NCBI RefSeq assembly: GCF_021917145.1
Contig: NW_025813746.1
Coordinates: 109,501-173,500, forward strand
DNA from: Hypomesus transpacificus
Taxonomy: Eukaryota; Chordata; Actinopteri; Osmeriformes; Osmeridae
Direction: 5' to 3'
Length of the DNA: 64,000 nucleotides
Program-made: the position numbers and the translations under genes
Shown: positions 1 through 12,930 of the stretch, in pieces
Position numbering within the stretch: position 1 is the first letter of the stretch
How the letters are laid out: every line of letters starts with the position of its first letter
The notes under the pieces: model-generated
What the model was told of the DNA's origin: nothing
What the model saw: the letters and a program-made list of their open reading frames with translations, nothing else
The model's database searches: none

Positions 1-427
1 AATTATAAGTTGGGTTACCCTAATTGTTCTTAAACTTCCAAAATGGTTGGTTGTATTTTTTCAAGCAAAGTGAAAAAAACGAACTTTGTACTACTTGCTG
101 TTTTCAAACTATGAGATGTTTCATCAAACATGGATGTTACAAAATTACAAAAATGTGTTTATGTAGTTAAGCTTAAATAGTTGGTTGATAAGACAATATG
201 CTTTTCTGTACTGCAGTACATTTCTATAGAAATAAAAATTATACAAAATTATATTTTTGAGTTTCTTGATGACCTCTCTGCTCTGCAGTTTGATTCACAT
301 TCAGACGTTCTCCTCCACACCTTTTCTTATTATTTGTTTAGCTCTTCGCTTTTATTCAGAGACACTTGGGTAACACTGTTAAAGCGTTGAATAAAAGCGG
401 TATGTGAATAATTTTGGGGCGCTTCAT

Positions 428-443
428 TACCGCCATCTAGTGG
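428..443 (-). promoter_or_regulatory. CTCF-consensus site (left, minus orientation)
   Basis: Read on the minus strand this is CCACTAGATGGCGGTA. It fits the vertebrate CTCF core CCASYAGRKGGCRSY at every position. Occupancy cannot be judged from sequence. Confidence 0.5.
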
Positions 444-589
444 TTTAATGTGAGAACTGCACGCGGCACAATGGAGCTGTCATTTAAAACTGTAAATCGA
501 AAAAGTAAATCCGTTTCCATAGTACAGCGCTTTAGCATCGCCATCTAGTGATTTGCTGTGAGAACTGCATGTGTAATGCTCACATTAAA

Positions 590-605
590 CCACTAGATGG
601 CGGTA
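590..605 (+). promoter_or_regulatory. CTCF-consensus site (right, plus orientation)
   Basis: The same 16-mer as at 428-443 but on the plus strand, so the two sites point away from each other. A weaker third match on the minus strand at 535-550 differs from the core at two positions. Confidence 0.5.
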
Positions 606-1721
606 TTGAAGCGCGGCACAATGGAGCTGTAACGTAAAACTTGAAATCGAGAAAGTAGCAGTAGCCTAACAGTAAATGAAGCGTTGTGAGACACAATATC
701 AGCTAATACATACAGCCGTGTGAATGAGATAATTTAGTTGTGGTCACTTAACCTTATTAAGTGCACTTATAAAAAAATAAACTTTTGTTATATCAGTTTG
801 GTCTAACTGGCTTGGAACCACACGGTCTTAACATACGATATGTCTCTACAATAGGTTATTCCGTACAAATATACAATACAGGAGACGGTATCTGACTGCA
901 AACTCAACAGTTGCACATGAACCAAACTACACGCTATACAAGATTTTTTAAGTATACTTTATTTGGGGAACTGAAAGAACTGTCAATTTCTTCAATCAAA
1001 TATCAAAAGCAAACAGTAACATAGCTAAGACACTCAAGTGTACAGACGGGATACTGATAATTTACACAGGGCACAATCATGTTGAATTAGATCAGTTTTA
1101 TTTGAATAGCATAGTCACTTTAATCATTCGAAGGTTAGGTGCATTTGTATAAAAAATATATTCAGACTACAAAAATTCAGAGAATTCAAATCGCCAGGTG
1201 TCTAAAGTGCCCGAGTGCATTTTCATCAGTCCAAACCATGTCTCCTCCTTATCGCGTTTTTGTCGCTCCAATCAGCAGAGCTTGTCATACTATAGGAAAA
1301 CTGCTTCTTATCACAGGGAGCGGCACTGATTTTAAAATATATCTAGTTGTATATCAATGTAGTCATCTCTGAACGCCACCACAATACACCTTGATACAGA
1401 GATCAGACAGTCCTCAGAGCATTCTTGATGTTGATAAAGGTGCGTTAGAGACTTCTTAACGACTTCATCTGTGTTGGTTGGCTTTCAAATACTCCTTACA
1501 TGTTCGCTGGATGAACTTTGATATGTCAAATTGAATACCTAGCACATGATTGATAGATTGGGTACATTCACCCTGATTCGTTTTATCAATCCAATTTCAA
1601 TTGATACAATCTATAGTGTCTTAGCTGACTGATTGATTGATTGGAAAAGCATTGGTCTGAGTGGTCAGGGAAGTCACGTGATCTACTTCCCCTGCTGTGA
1701 CTTCCTTCTTCTCTGTGCCTC

Positions 1722-1722
<1 letters not shown>

Positions 1723-1757
<35 letters not shown>
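1723..1757. repeat. C35 homopolymer
   Basis: Thirty-five consecutive C bases. Polyproline or polyglycine frames across it are not genes. The true length is uncertain because homopolymers assemble poorly. Confidence 0.8.
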
Positions 1758-2177
1758 ATCCGGATAGGGCAGCACGTACATCCTCAGCAACGTCACAAGC
1801 AACCCACACTGTGACCAGGATCATTCTCAGCTGCAGCAGAGTGATAGCACCTCTCTGTGCTCCCATTCCTTGGTCCTACACCAACCCACAAAGGCCCGTC
1901 CCTGGAGAAGGGCACCTGGTGAGGGCAGCCACTGGTACCACTCCCTGGTCCTGCCCTTCTGCTTGGGTCCTGAGACCTGGACCCGACCCAGGCCCCGTCA
2001 GACACCACGTTTTGGCTTCCATCTCCTCACACGCCAACATGAGCAGAAACTGGTTTAAGAAAAACCTGTTCCTACTGACTCAGACCAGTTCTTAGAGTCT
2101 GAGGAGACTATGCTTAGAACAGTTCACCCTGCTAGTCATCTCAGCTTAGACCGGGTTACATCCAGGACAATCTGAGG

Positions 2178-4206
2178 TTACTTCTTCTTGGCTTTGCCCT
2201 CCGAAGTCCTTTGGGTCTGCCCGTTGCTGGCCGAGGACGGTATGGCAGTCTGGGGTCGAGACGGGGCCGACCCCTCCCTGCCCGGGTCAGAGAGGGCTTT
2301 GGCCGTCTCTGGCCGGGCCTTGGCCGTCTCCGACCGGGGCCTGGGCCTCACGTCAGGCTCCCAGAGGAAGAACTCGTGGAGCAGGGTGTTGACAGTCTCC
2401 GGACACTCCATCATCACCATGTGGCTGCCGTCATCGATGATCTTCAGGAAAGCCAGAAGCAGGATCTAGGAGAGGGGACAGACAAGATGGGTGTGTATGT
2501 ATAGAGATGCCGACAGACAGACAGACAGAAAAGACAGACAGACAGACAACACAGACAGACAGGCAGACAGGCAGACAGATAGACCACTCACCTCCGCCAT
2601 GCGTTGGTCCTCCTCCACGGGGACAAACTTGTCGTGCATGCCGTGCACCAGCAGCGTGGGCACGGTCAGCTCGGCGTGGTACACCTCGTCGCCCTCCGGC
2701 CAGTACTGGCCACTCATCATGGCCCGCAGGACGAACGAGGACACGCTGAAGGCGTTGTTCTCCTTCAGAAGCTGCTTCTCCTTGGCGCCCTGGCGGGCGA
2801 ACCCCGCCCTGGGGAGGACGAGAGAGAGGCGAGGCATGTACACACGTACACACAGTACACACACACCCACACACGCACAAGTGTATTAACACCTTCCCGC
2901 ATGCAAACACACACACGTGCATAAACGCCTGCACGCACACACGCCTCCATACACACACACACACACGTGCATAAACGCCTGCACACACACACACACACAC
3001 ACACATCCACACACACATGCATAAACGCCTGCACACGCACACACACACGCGCACGCTCACGCTCACACACACACACACAGCTTACTTCAAGAAGCTCCAA
3101 GCCAGGCAGGGGGAGAGGCAGTGCAGCACGCAGGTGGGCAGGTTGAAGATGGAGCAGAGGCTGGGCTCCAGGGCTGTGGGCCCCCCCCCGTTGATCATCA
3201 CCACCTTGTGGACCTGCTCGGGGTACTCGTGGGCCAGGAAGGTGCAGAAGGACACCCTGGATGGACACACAGGGACAGACAGTGATGCTTCCTCCTGTTC
3301 CACAGGAACGCAAAAGTTCTGTTCTTACCTCAGAGTAGAACTCAAATGACATACTTGCTTCATCCCAACGAAGTGAGGTTAAAGCTATTTGGCGATGACT
3401 CACCCATAAGAGTGTCCAATGAGAATATTCCTCTTCCGCGCGTATCTCTTGAAGATTACCCTCATGTCCTCGGCCAAAGCATAGAAGGTGAACGCTGCCG
3501 CAATCTGCGGCGCCAAGCTCGACCCGTGACCTGCCAGGTCCGGGGCGACGACCTCGTAGCCGAGCTGCGAAAAAAAGTCCAGCTGGCTGCCCCAGATGTC
3601 CAGAGAGCCGCCAACGCCGTGCACGAAAAACAGCGCCACGTCGGCGTGCGTGCCCTTACAGGAAGTGATCTTCCTCTCGCAATCTATCACCACCGTGCGC
3701 TTGGGCTTCCGTCTACGCCTCCGCGTTTGCTGGGCCTGATCGGACTGGCCCGGGGTCGGTGTGACCCCTGCCCCTGGTTCTGCCCCGGCCCCGGCTCCAC
3801 CTGCCCCCCCTGTCTCGGGCGTGGGCCCAGGAGGGCTGGCCGAGGGGCTGGGCGAGGGGCTGGAGCTGTTGCAGTCCGTGAGCTCCACCTCGGCAGTGCT
3901 GCCGGGCTCTCCGTTCTGTCCCTGCAGCAGCTCCTGCTTCCCCGCCTCCCCCAGGTTCTCAATCAGCAGCTGGCCGTTCCGGTATACCGTGATCTTCCGT
4001 TTGCAGCTGACGCTGCCGCCCTGGCCCCCGGGCTCCTCCACCACCGGCCGCTCTGGCACGATGTGTCTGACTCGCAGGACGCGGCCCGGCTTCGCCTCCA
4101 CAAACTCATAGCCGTCGGCGGGTTCCGACGTTTCTATGGGGACCACCACGTTGGCCGATTTTCCTGTGAGGCAGCATAGGAGGCCCTCCACGAAGCTGGT
4201 TAACAT
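2178..4206 (-). CDS. abhd8: Abhydrolase domain-containing protein 8
   Basis: Four coding exons: 3404-4206, 3086-3256, 2592-2808 and 2178-2465 (1,479 nt, 492 residues). All junctions are GT-AG and in phase. The start at 4206 gives [15 protein letters not shown], matching the family's MLT.. N-terminus; a CAG just upstream suggests a 5'UTR intron. An alpha/beta-hydrolase fold follows a divergent N-terminal half containing a low-complexity Ser/Pro/Gly segment. The nucleophile is in the GHSYG elbow (S266, split by intron 1), the acid is D384 in LLVHGMHD, and the histidine is H412 in DDGSHMVM, so the triad is intact. The C-terminal tail ([11 protein letters not shown] to KKK) is longer and more repetitive than in human ABHD8 (439 aa as I recall). 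The natural substrate is not established. Introns 2 and 3 are filled with (CA)n and (GACA)n arrays. The gene is transcribed away from dda1. Confidence 0.95.
2505..3080. repeat. (GACA)n and (CA)n microsatellites in abhd8 introns
   Basis: A GACA array at about 2510-2580 fills intron 3. CA-rich arrays at about 2845-3080 fill intron 2, with a short CACACGTGCATAAACGCCTG motif recurring between the CA runs. Exon 3 (2592-2808) lies between the two arrays. Confidence 0.7.
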
Positions 4207-7200
4207 GGCTGCCTGTCTGGTGGTGTCAACACACACACGGCCACACACACACGTAAATATGAGTCATTTCCATTTGAGTCACAGGCAGAACCTTCTGTCT
4301 AACCTAAGAAAACACAAATACAGATTTAATCAGGCAATCATTTTGCCCAACACTAAAATTGATCTTGTGCACAGCACATAAACACACTGACGGCTCAAAA
4401 CTACAATTGTTCAATTTGTAAAGACCCATTCCTGAGCCTGTAGATGCAAATGCACACGTTTAACTTGGAGGAGATGACTCCAAGCAGCCCGTTATGCACT
4501 ATGAACAGTTTGCACAGAAACAACAGCACATGTTTTACCTGTCTCTTCGGCGGAAGAGGCCTGGGACAGAGCAGCAACACATTAGCCCATTAGCATTAGC
4601 ATCCCAACATAAAGCCCGGCTTTATATTTTCAGACGTGGCTTACACACAGGCAAGCTTCTTCCTCTAGCGTGGCCTTGGGAGTATTAATAGCAGGGGACA
4701 GTAATAGGCTGTGAGTCTGAGCTGGCTACGATGAGACAATGTGGTCACTACGCACCGCCTCTTTCCACCGTGAGGACAATGAGAGTCATGATCCAACCCA
4801 TGGTCAAGGGTGAAGCAGAAAGCACATCAACTTCTCTGAATCTGAATCTGAATCTGAATCTCTGTGTCGTGCTCTCAAACGCACATTCTCACAGATCAAA
4901 ATTGAATCGTGCGACTCAGTGGTAGCGCATTTGTACGGCAGATCAAGGGGTACCAGGTTTAAATAACCCGAAAGTCGCTTTGGATAAAAGCATCTGCTAG
5001 ATGAATGCCTGACGTTCTGTAAAAACACCCTCAAATCTATCTTAAAGCAGCCCTGAAGACATTGGTGAGTTACTGTCATTTAGATTCAATCACACTGAAT
5101 TTGAATCTCTCCTTAGGCACAGCAGAGATCCATAGGGAGACAGAATGAATACTGCTCTTGTTTCCCCTTGCTGTAGCTGTGAGAGGGTGCTTGTTTACCA
5201 GTCTTGGCTGGTCTGCACCAGTGGCATTATCCTCCCTACTGCTCTCGTTCTCAGGGCGGATTACACCTCTCGCCTCAATCCACACACTGCAGCTTTCTCC
5301 CTGGAAACAGATCGGCGGAGTGGAGCATTGACAGATAGAGACTGAACACAAGAGATTAGCTGCTACATGCTCAATTTCATACCCAGGCAAATATATGTTG
5401 CCTATGAAGCTATAAAGTCCATTCAAGGTGACTGTGCTAGCTAGGACAACATGTGTGTCTTAGTTCCAATTGCCCATGCAAAACAGGGGATAATAGTAAC
5501 AATGTATCCTAGCATTTATTTTTCTGGAACCAGTTGTTCTGAATAACTATCCAGTGCTTTGTCTGGATGACATTTCAGCTCAGTGTCTAGACACCACACT
5601 GACCGGTTCCCAGTGCACTGGTGGCACTGACTGATCCTTCATCTTCTGCTGTACTTTTATATGCACTACTTTGGATGAAAGAATCGGCGAAATTATTCAA
5701 ATGTAAATGTCATTGCGGGACGTTGTCTCAGAGCCATCAGTAGTAGACACTTGATGTGAAAGCTGTGTAGTTACAACAGTGATACGTGAGAAGGACGGAC
5801 AGCACGGTCTGGATTAAGCACACTACGGTTTCCAAGTGTTGACAGTTTCTGGATTGCTAAAAGTCAACAAACATTAGGTTAATCCCTGTGCCTTGAGCGG
5901 ACATTTAGCTGCGGAGAATTATTTATGTCACTGTTAAAGTGTTAAGCATACAATCGAGCTTATTTCTGACAATCTAATTCTGAATAACTCTGACACGTGG
6001 AACAGAGTTGAATAACAAGTATTGGGAAGTTTCAAGAATGTCATGTTTGGTCATTTAACACCGATGTATTCGGTCCTTCCTGATAAACTGACAGGAATCG
6101 ATATAGGCCTACATTCTATAACGAGCAACCGGTCAGTGCTATCCCCAGGCCCTCCCGACAATAACAAAGCGTGCGCGTGGACTGAATGGGCACTTGACCA
6201 TTTGCAAATGTCTGATGCAGCAAACAAGCCCAAAGCAAATTCCAGAATGTTTTCCTTCTATTGAACAATTTAGGGTTGTCACCAACGATCGTTACACGAT
6301 GAAATCCTCACAAAATAAAATATTTTAACTGCACATGTTCATATTGTATTAAACCTTTACCCTTGACAATAATTTATACCACCGTACAAATCATCTTACC
6401 TTATTAGCCTAGACGATTTCTTGGGTGAAATGTTTTCCTATGCTGCTTTCTGTGCCGTGGAGGAAACAGGCGAGCTATAATCTGTTTCAGCCAATCCAAT
6501 AATCTAATTTAACTGCCGCTCCGCTCCTGCTTTTAACATCAACGAGTAATTTAGGCTGCTATATAATGAGAAAATAATCACGTCTGCCCAAAACTGCTAC
6601 AAGTCGAGCCCACATGTAGGCCTATTCCTTTAGGCGCATGGACGCGCCAGGTTCACCTACATGTCTAGGTTTACATCCATAAAAGTGCTCCGTTGGCGCG
6701 TCCGACTATTCCATGATCCTTGAATAATCTGAATCCAGCGATGCCCTCTACTGATTGATTGAGGCACGGCTGCGAAGCATCCGAATGGATGAAATATCCA
6801 GCAAGGTAGTTTCCACGTTTCTAAATCCACAACATTATTGATTGAAAGTGGAGACTTGAACCTTAACCCAAAACACATGCATGCAACAGGTAGGCTACAA
6901 GTTACGACTCTGGCATAGCCACAGCGTCCAATGTAAAAAAAAATGTAAAGCAAGCATTCTTTTTCCAACTTTCCAACGTTAAAATAAAGAACCTATTTTC
7001 ATTATTTCTCTCTAGCGCTCTCTCTCTCTCTGGGTTCTTGGTTGGTGCTGATGTGGTTGCCATGGTTATCTTGTTAGGCCTACCGTTCCCAAGGAGTGCA
7101 GCTAATCTGAGAGGCAGAGGCCTAAATAAATAAACTTTTCGCTTTATTTATATATAAAGCATATATCAATGCTGCTTATCGACATTTTGGGAGCTTTACG

Positions 7201-7936
7201 TGGCCCACTAAACATCCACCAAGATGCTGGTGGACAAAGGGCTGGACTACTAAACTTCATAACAAAGTGTTTATTTTTATGGTGCTAGCCTGTAATGATA
7301 AAACAAAAGCGTTTCTATTTGTGCCTGGCCTTCTGTGTGAGAAAAAAAGGTCATTTACATTTTTCTTCAGACCCGTTATAATATAACCCGGAACTCAACT
7401 GGTCTCGCTAGTATGACCAGAGAATGGCTCTGGTATGACCACGTGGGCAGTTGATATCCAATGGACAGTCTTAGGGGTGGGGCTGTCAAATGCAGCACAC
7501 TGTCCATCAAATCCAGCCATTGTGCTGCTAGAGCTAATAAGCTAACGTGGGTAGTGCAGCGTTGTAATAGCTAGCTATAGTAGCATTCAACTTAATTGGC
7601 TGTCTTTAGCATGGTGGTATTATCTGCCAGTAACGTTGTATTTACGGTAGATGATACTCTTACAGTAAATGGAGAACGAATACTACAAGTGTCTACTGTT
7701 TAATTCATGTGGATAGTTTACTGGCAGCCATCATTGATAGCGTTAGATGACAGCTAGCTAATGCTGGCTAAATGTTGCTAGGCTGCTAGGCTTTCACATC
7801 ACCGGCAGGCAGGCGTAGTCACACTTGCTAGCGGTTAACGTGAATATCTTGCATAATTAACTGTAGTAATTTGGATTAAATTGCATTTTCAAACGGCCAT
7901 TCACTCGTCGACAGCTTCGCTATCTTCGGTGGCATC
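4207..7936. other. abhd8-dda1 intergenic region
   Basis: A divergent-promoter region between the abhd8 (-) and dda1 (+) starts. In human the small gene MRPL34 lies here, but I find no frame with its conserved C-terminal NIKRK / LRRMLKGRKS signature on either strand. A tRNA-derived SINE fragment is at about 4905-5010. The stretch before dda1 (about 7400-7936) is the likely dda1 promoter. Nothing else is supported. Confidence 0.5.
4905..5010 (+). mobile_element. tRNA-derived SINE fragment
   Basis: A tRNA-like head (GACTCAGTGGTAGCGCATTT, box-A-like) and a degenerate box B are followed by the fish SINE tail AAGTCGCTTTGGATAAAAGC. Without a tRNA fold it is read as a SINE, not a tRNA gene. Confidence 0.55.
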
Positions 7937-9223
<1,287 letters not shown>

Positions 9224-9749
9224 GTGTGCGTGTGTGTGTGTGTGAGTGAGTGTGTGTGTGACATCCACCAAGATGACTCTTAGTGGACCGACAGGCGCAG
9301 TCGCACAGACGAAGACGGAATATACACCACTTGGAAGAATTTTAAATCACATGCAGCGCTAATACAATGCATTGTTAGGTTAAAGAGAACCTTATTGGGG
9401 ACAATGAAGCAAGTTTTTGTTACCTTTTTTTTGTTACCTTTTTTGTTGTTACTTTTGGGCAAAGAGCTTCCTTCGTGGCACAGGCCTCTTCTCAGCATCA
9501 CTGCCCAAACTCGACCACATAAGGAGGCCTCAACACGTCTTCAACACGCCCACCATCCCCTGAACCCAGGACCCCCAGAAAGCATGGTCTGCACGAGAGA
9601 CCCCACTTCCCCCCCCCAACCCCACCGCCTGTACACGCCTATTAGGGTTCTTTATGCATATCGTACATTCTGATTTGAAAGTGTCTGTGAGGTGTTATGT
9701 CTGTGGTTTAACGTCGTGCTGGTTTTACTAAGATGTTTGTAAATGAGTA

Positions 9750-9766
9750 TTGCCCCCTGCTGGCCA
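9750..9766 (-). promoter_or_regulatory. CTCF-consensus site in dda1 3'UTR
   Basis: The minus strand reads TGGCCAGCAGGGGGCAA, an essentially perfect match to the extended vertebrate CTCF motif. It lies about 530 bp after the dda1 stop, within the predicted 3'UTR. Confidence 0.5.
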
Positions 9767-10631
9767 ACAGCAAAATAGACTGAACAGCTTTTGCTTCTCT
9801 AAAAACATTTGGGAGATAAAAACAAGAAAAACGTTTGAGTTATGGCAAGCTGATATGTGTATTAATTAGACAAGTGTCTTAAGTCAAGTACCAGTCAAAT
9901 TGTACACTTAGCTAATTAGTTATGTTTGTCTATGTAAAGATTTGAACTTGCACAACTAGCCTAACCGATAGTACAAGTAGCATTGAGCAGCATGTCAGGG
10001 TTGGAAAGAATGTATTCATAAAAACCTCCTGTATATAACCATTGCAGCCCTAGGATAGTGACTTCATATTTAATACAACATTGTATTGGCCTTTTTCTGA
10101 AAATAAATGTATGTGGCTAAAACAGACATTGTTGTACAGGTGAAAAGAGAAAGCACTAAATCCCAGAGATGGAGGTTACAGGATAACCCCCATGTCTGAC
10201 CGGCTGGCAAGCTGGTGTTAGGAGTTGTCTGGGACGTCAGAACAGACCACCCGCCATTGAATGCACAAATAGCATGCACAGCGAGGTGCAGCTACCATCT
10301 TGCCTTGTTTCCACACCTTCAGACTGAGTTTGCCGCCATGCAGAGTCCAGTGAGAGCTTTTCGTTTACGCTGCTCAACAATATCACAGCGAGCCTAGTCC
10401 TTTTCTTTCAACTGTAGATGCTGCGATGTGGGATGACTGTGTGGTCGGTTACCTTCCCTAGCAACGCGCCACCCTGTCTGGCTTTGAGGCAGTAATGTAG
10501 CTTCTGTTCTAGACTGTTCCCACACCTTACGCCTTGCCCTATCCTGTCGTGCGTCAGGTCAATGTAGTACTAATACGGCTTCGCTCCAATGAAATGTGAT
10601 GGAAAAAAAATCTGCTTTTGTTGTGATACAA

Positions 10632-10637
10632 AATAAA
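10632..10637 (+). terminator. dda1: Candidate dda1 poly(A) signal AATAAA
   Basis: AATAAA followed within 30 bases by a T-rich stretch. Another AATAAA at 10102-10107 could be an alternative proximal signal. Confidence 0.45.
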
Positions 10638-10860
10638 ATGTACTTGAACCTTTTTTGACGTATTTTGTAATGTGTTTGTAAGAGTGGTATTTTGAGAAGG
10701 AGTTCTGTTACTGTTAAATTCACTACTAGTAAAATAAAGCATTTTAGGGATCATGCCACATTTCACAAGACCCTTTCTCTGTTTGATTGATAGTGCCTTA
10801 CCTGACACGGAACTAAAGTTAACACAAATAGCCCAATACAGACTTAAAATTTTAAATTGT

Positions 10861-10866
10861 TTTATT
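10861..10866 (-). terminator. ano8: Candidate ano8 poly(A) signal
   Basis: TTTATT on the plus strand is AATAAA on the ano8 sense strand, about 3.1 kb past the ano8 stop. It lies only about 230 bp from the dda1 signal, so the genes would converge tail-to-tail. Confidence 0.4.
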
Positions 10867-11905
10867 ATCTATTTTTCAGATCTTACAAAAATATGACAAA
10901 ATAAATTAAAATAAATTAATAATCCCATTTCCCAATATCATATTTTTTCTTTTTGTTGATGTACAGTGGTACACGGGAAGAGCATATGACATTTGTTTCT
11001 CAGTGAGATGTTCATAATCGTTTTCATTTTAGTTGGGAGGAAAGGAGAAGGATTCTACAACTGCAGGTGTGCATTTCAATTCTACATATCCATTCATCAG
11101 ACTGCGGGTTGAACACTACAATTACTCCCCCCTGCTCCCCTCCCCATAGGTTTAATCATCCACAACAGCCCCCCAACCCCCAAAGTAAACAACTAAATAA
11201 ACCCTTGTACACCCCAGTTTACACAAGCAGACACAAGAAACAGTTGGATTCAGTCTGTTTCTCGTGAAAACCTCAACTCCTCCAGAGAGCAACATATTTA
11301 ACCGATGACGTCCAACAGCCAACAAGAAAGATTTTTGACAAACATAAAAAAAAAGATGTTCTATTCATTTGTCATAAGTAACTGTCCACAGCTCCTCTAC
11401 AATTGAAAAAAATCTAACAAATCACTCTAATAAACTCAAAGTGAGGCAAACATGATGAATTCCCACGGAAAATAACTGCTCTTATGGCGTATACACAGCT
11501 TAATACTCCCTTAGGACCATTGTGAATGGAGGTAATTTTCCTCTTTGCTGAAGCACATGGATGGGATACACAACAGTGAAAAGTACCCTTCAATTGTTTT
11601 CAGCCGGCCAATCCGTTCAACATAAAAGATGGAGGTTCTCGCCACCTACCTGCAAATCCAGTAAAAGAGAAGAGTTCACAGATATGTCAGGTAGGCCTTC
11701 TTAGATTTCCAATTTGTTTTGTCTTACACATGACTGACATGCGTGTCAGATTAGGCCTGTATAGACAGTCAAGATGGGATGTCCTTTATTAACAGCAGAT
11801 CCCATCCGCAAGGGGTGGTGAGGTCAGAGGTCAGGTGGAGAGGTCATATGTTTAAAGCTGGGTAGCAGCGTAGGTCAGGGTTAAGGTAAGGCGGAGATGC
11901 ATACA

Positions 11906-12006
11906 GGCAAGGGGGGCGGGGCGACAAGGGGGGCGGGGCCACAAGGGGGGCGGGGCCACAAGGGGGGCGGGGCCACAAGGGGGGCGGTGCCACAAAGGGG
12001 TGGGGC
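11906..12006. repeat. 17-bp GC-box minisatellite
   Basis: About six copies of a 17-bp unit, ACAAGGGGGGCGGGGCC, the last one degenerate. Every unit holds an Sp1-type GC box (GGGGCGGGGC) on the plus strand and G-runs that could form G-quadruplexes. On the ano8 sense strand it is C-rich. Confidence 0.75.
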
Positions 12007-12804
12007 CAAGGGAAAACAGTCACACACTCACTTCATTATTGCAAAGAGTGTTGTCAGGAAGATGGGTGTGGAGATGCATAGTTCATGGATCTGACTACTA
12101 CTGAGCAAAATCTCTCTGTAATGTAAAGTTATTAGTGCTGTGACCCACCTGAAGCCCATTAGTGACAATAGATTGCTACGCGATGGTTCTGACTGTTCTT
12201 AACGCAACTTCTGAGGCCCTAGTCCCTGTTTTAGAGAACTCAAAGCCTGATATCCAGCTGACTCCACCTGCTGGCTGTTCTGAATTACAAAAATAAATGA
12301 CACAACAACGACAAAAACAACAACTATGATTTCAGTTTTTGTTCAAATCAGAAGGACAGCGAGAGTCGTTAGAGAGGAGCTGCTTTGGTAAATTAATCAA
12401 ACAATTCAATAAGAAAGCAACTATCCCAAACATATAAAAAACAGACTGAAAGGTCGAACGAATACAAAGATGACCACCCAGCCCAATGACGGCCCCCTGC
12501 TGGGAACAGCCGAGATGAACCGCACCTTCTTGTGCCTTGTGATGAACAGAAATGCAGCGATTTCATTGGCCATGAGGTTGGCTGGTGGCACCCCATCGCT
12601 CCCTCACAACACATTTCAAAGTGGTCATTTAACACCAGGAGCCTTTCACACCGTAGGTCCATCTCATGAAGGAGTGGACCTGCATAAACACTGGACACTC
12701 CCGGTGTTCAACGGACACTTTGAAACGTCCTTTGTTCCAGACCGCGGTGGGTTTTAGTGCAACTGTTCTCCCTGCTCATCAGGGAGTCGTTCCTGACTGT
12801 TCCT

Positions 12805-12930
12805 TGAGGGAGCGGATACGCACTAGCTCAACAGCAGAGCATTTAACTGCTATATGAAGAGTTTGCAGGCTCAAATCCCAGCCTCCACCCCCCTCCTTGT
12901 TTGTTGTTTTTGATCAACGCGTTTGCTAAA
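12805..12930 (+). mobile_element. tRNA-derived SINE, degenerate
   Basis: A box-A-like TAGCTCAACAGCAGAGCA and a box-B-like GCAGGCTCAAATCCC at tRNA spacing are followed by a T-rich segment and a decayed GTTTGCTAAAG tail. It is not a tRNA gene, since no acceptor stem is apparent. Confidence 0.5.

Larger units (their letters stand above)
420..613. repeat. 35-bp inverted repeat with nested direct repeats
   Basis: Arms 420-454 and 579-613 are reverse complements with one mismatch, separated by 124 bp. A related third copy starts near 535. The 18-mer GCGGCACAATGGAGCTGT follows the first arm at about 466 and overlaps the end of the second at about 612. Each arm holds a CTCF-type core, described separately. 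It could be a remnant of a transposable element, but I do not recognise a family. Confidence 0.7.
1..2177. other. Intergenic / distal 3' region of abhd8
   Basis: No coding sequence is supported here. The left end is AT-rich and holds an inverted repeat with CTCF-like sites at 420-613. A 35-base C run lies at 1723-1757; open frames across it are low-complexity artefacts. Minus-strand AATAAA hexamers (TTTATT on the plus strand) at 1097-1102 and 958-963 could end the abhd8 transcript, but nothing shows which one is used. Confidence 0.5.

Noticed and set aside
2431-3078. Long Cys/Val/Arg-rich minus-strand frame
   Set aside because: Produced by (CA)n and (GACA)n arrays in abhd8 introns; only the segment 2592-2808 in another frame is an exon.
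3346-4179. 277-codon open frame on the plus strand
   Set aside because: It is the antisense shadow of abhd8 exon 1, whose protein is clearly recognised; GC-rich coding sequence leaves the opposite strand open.
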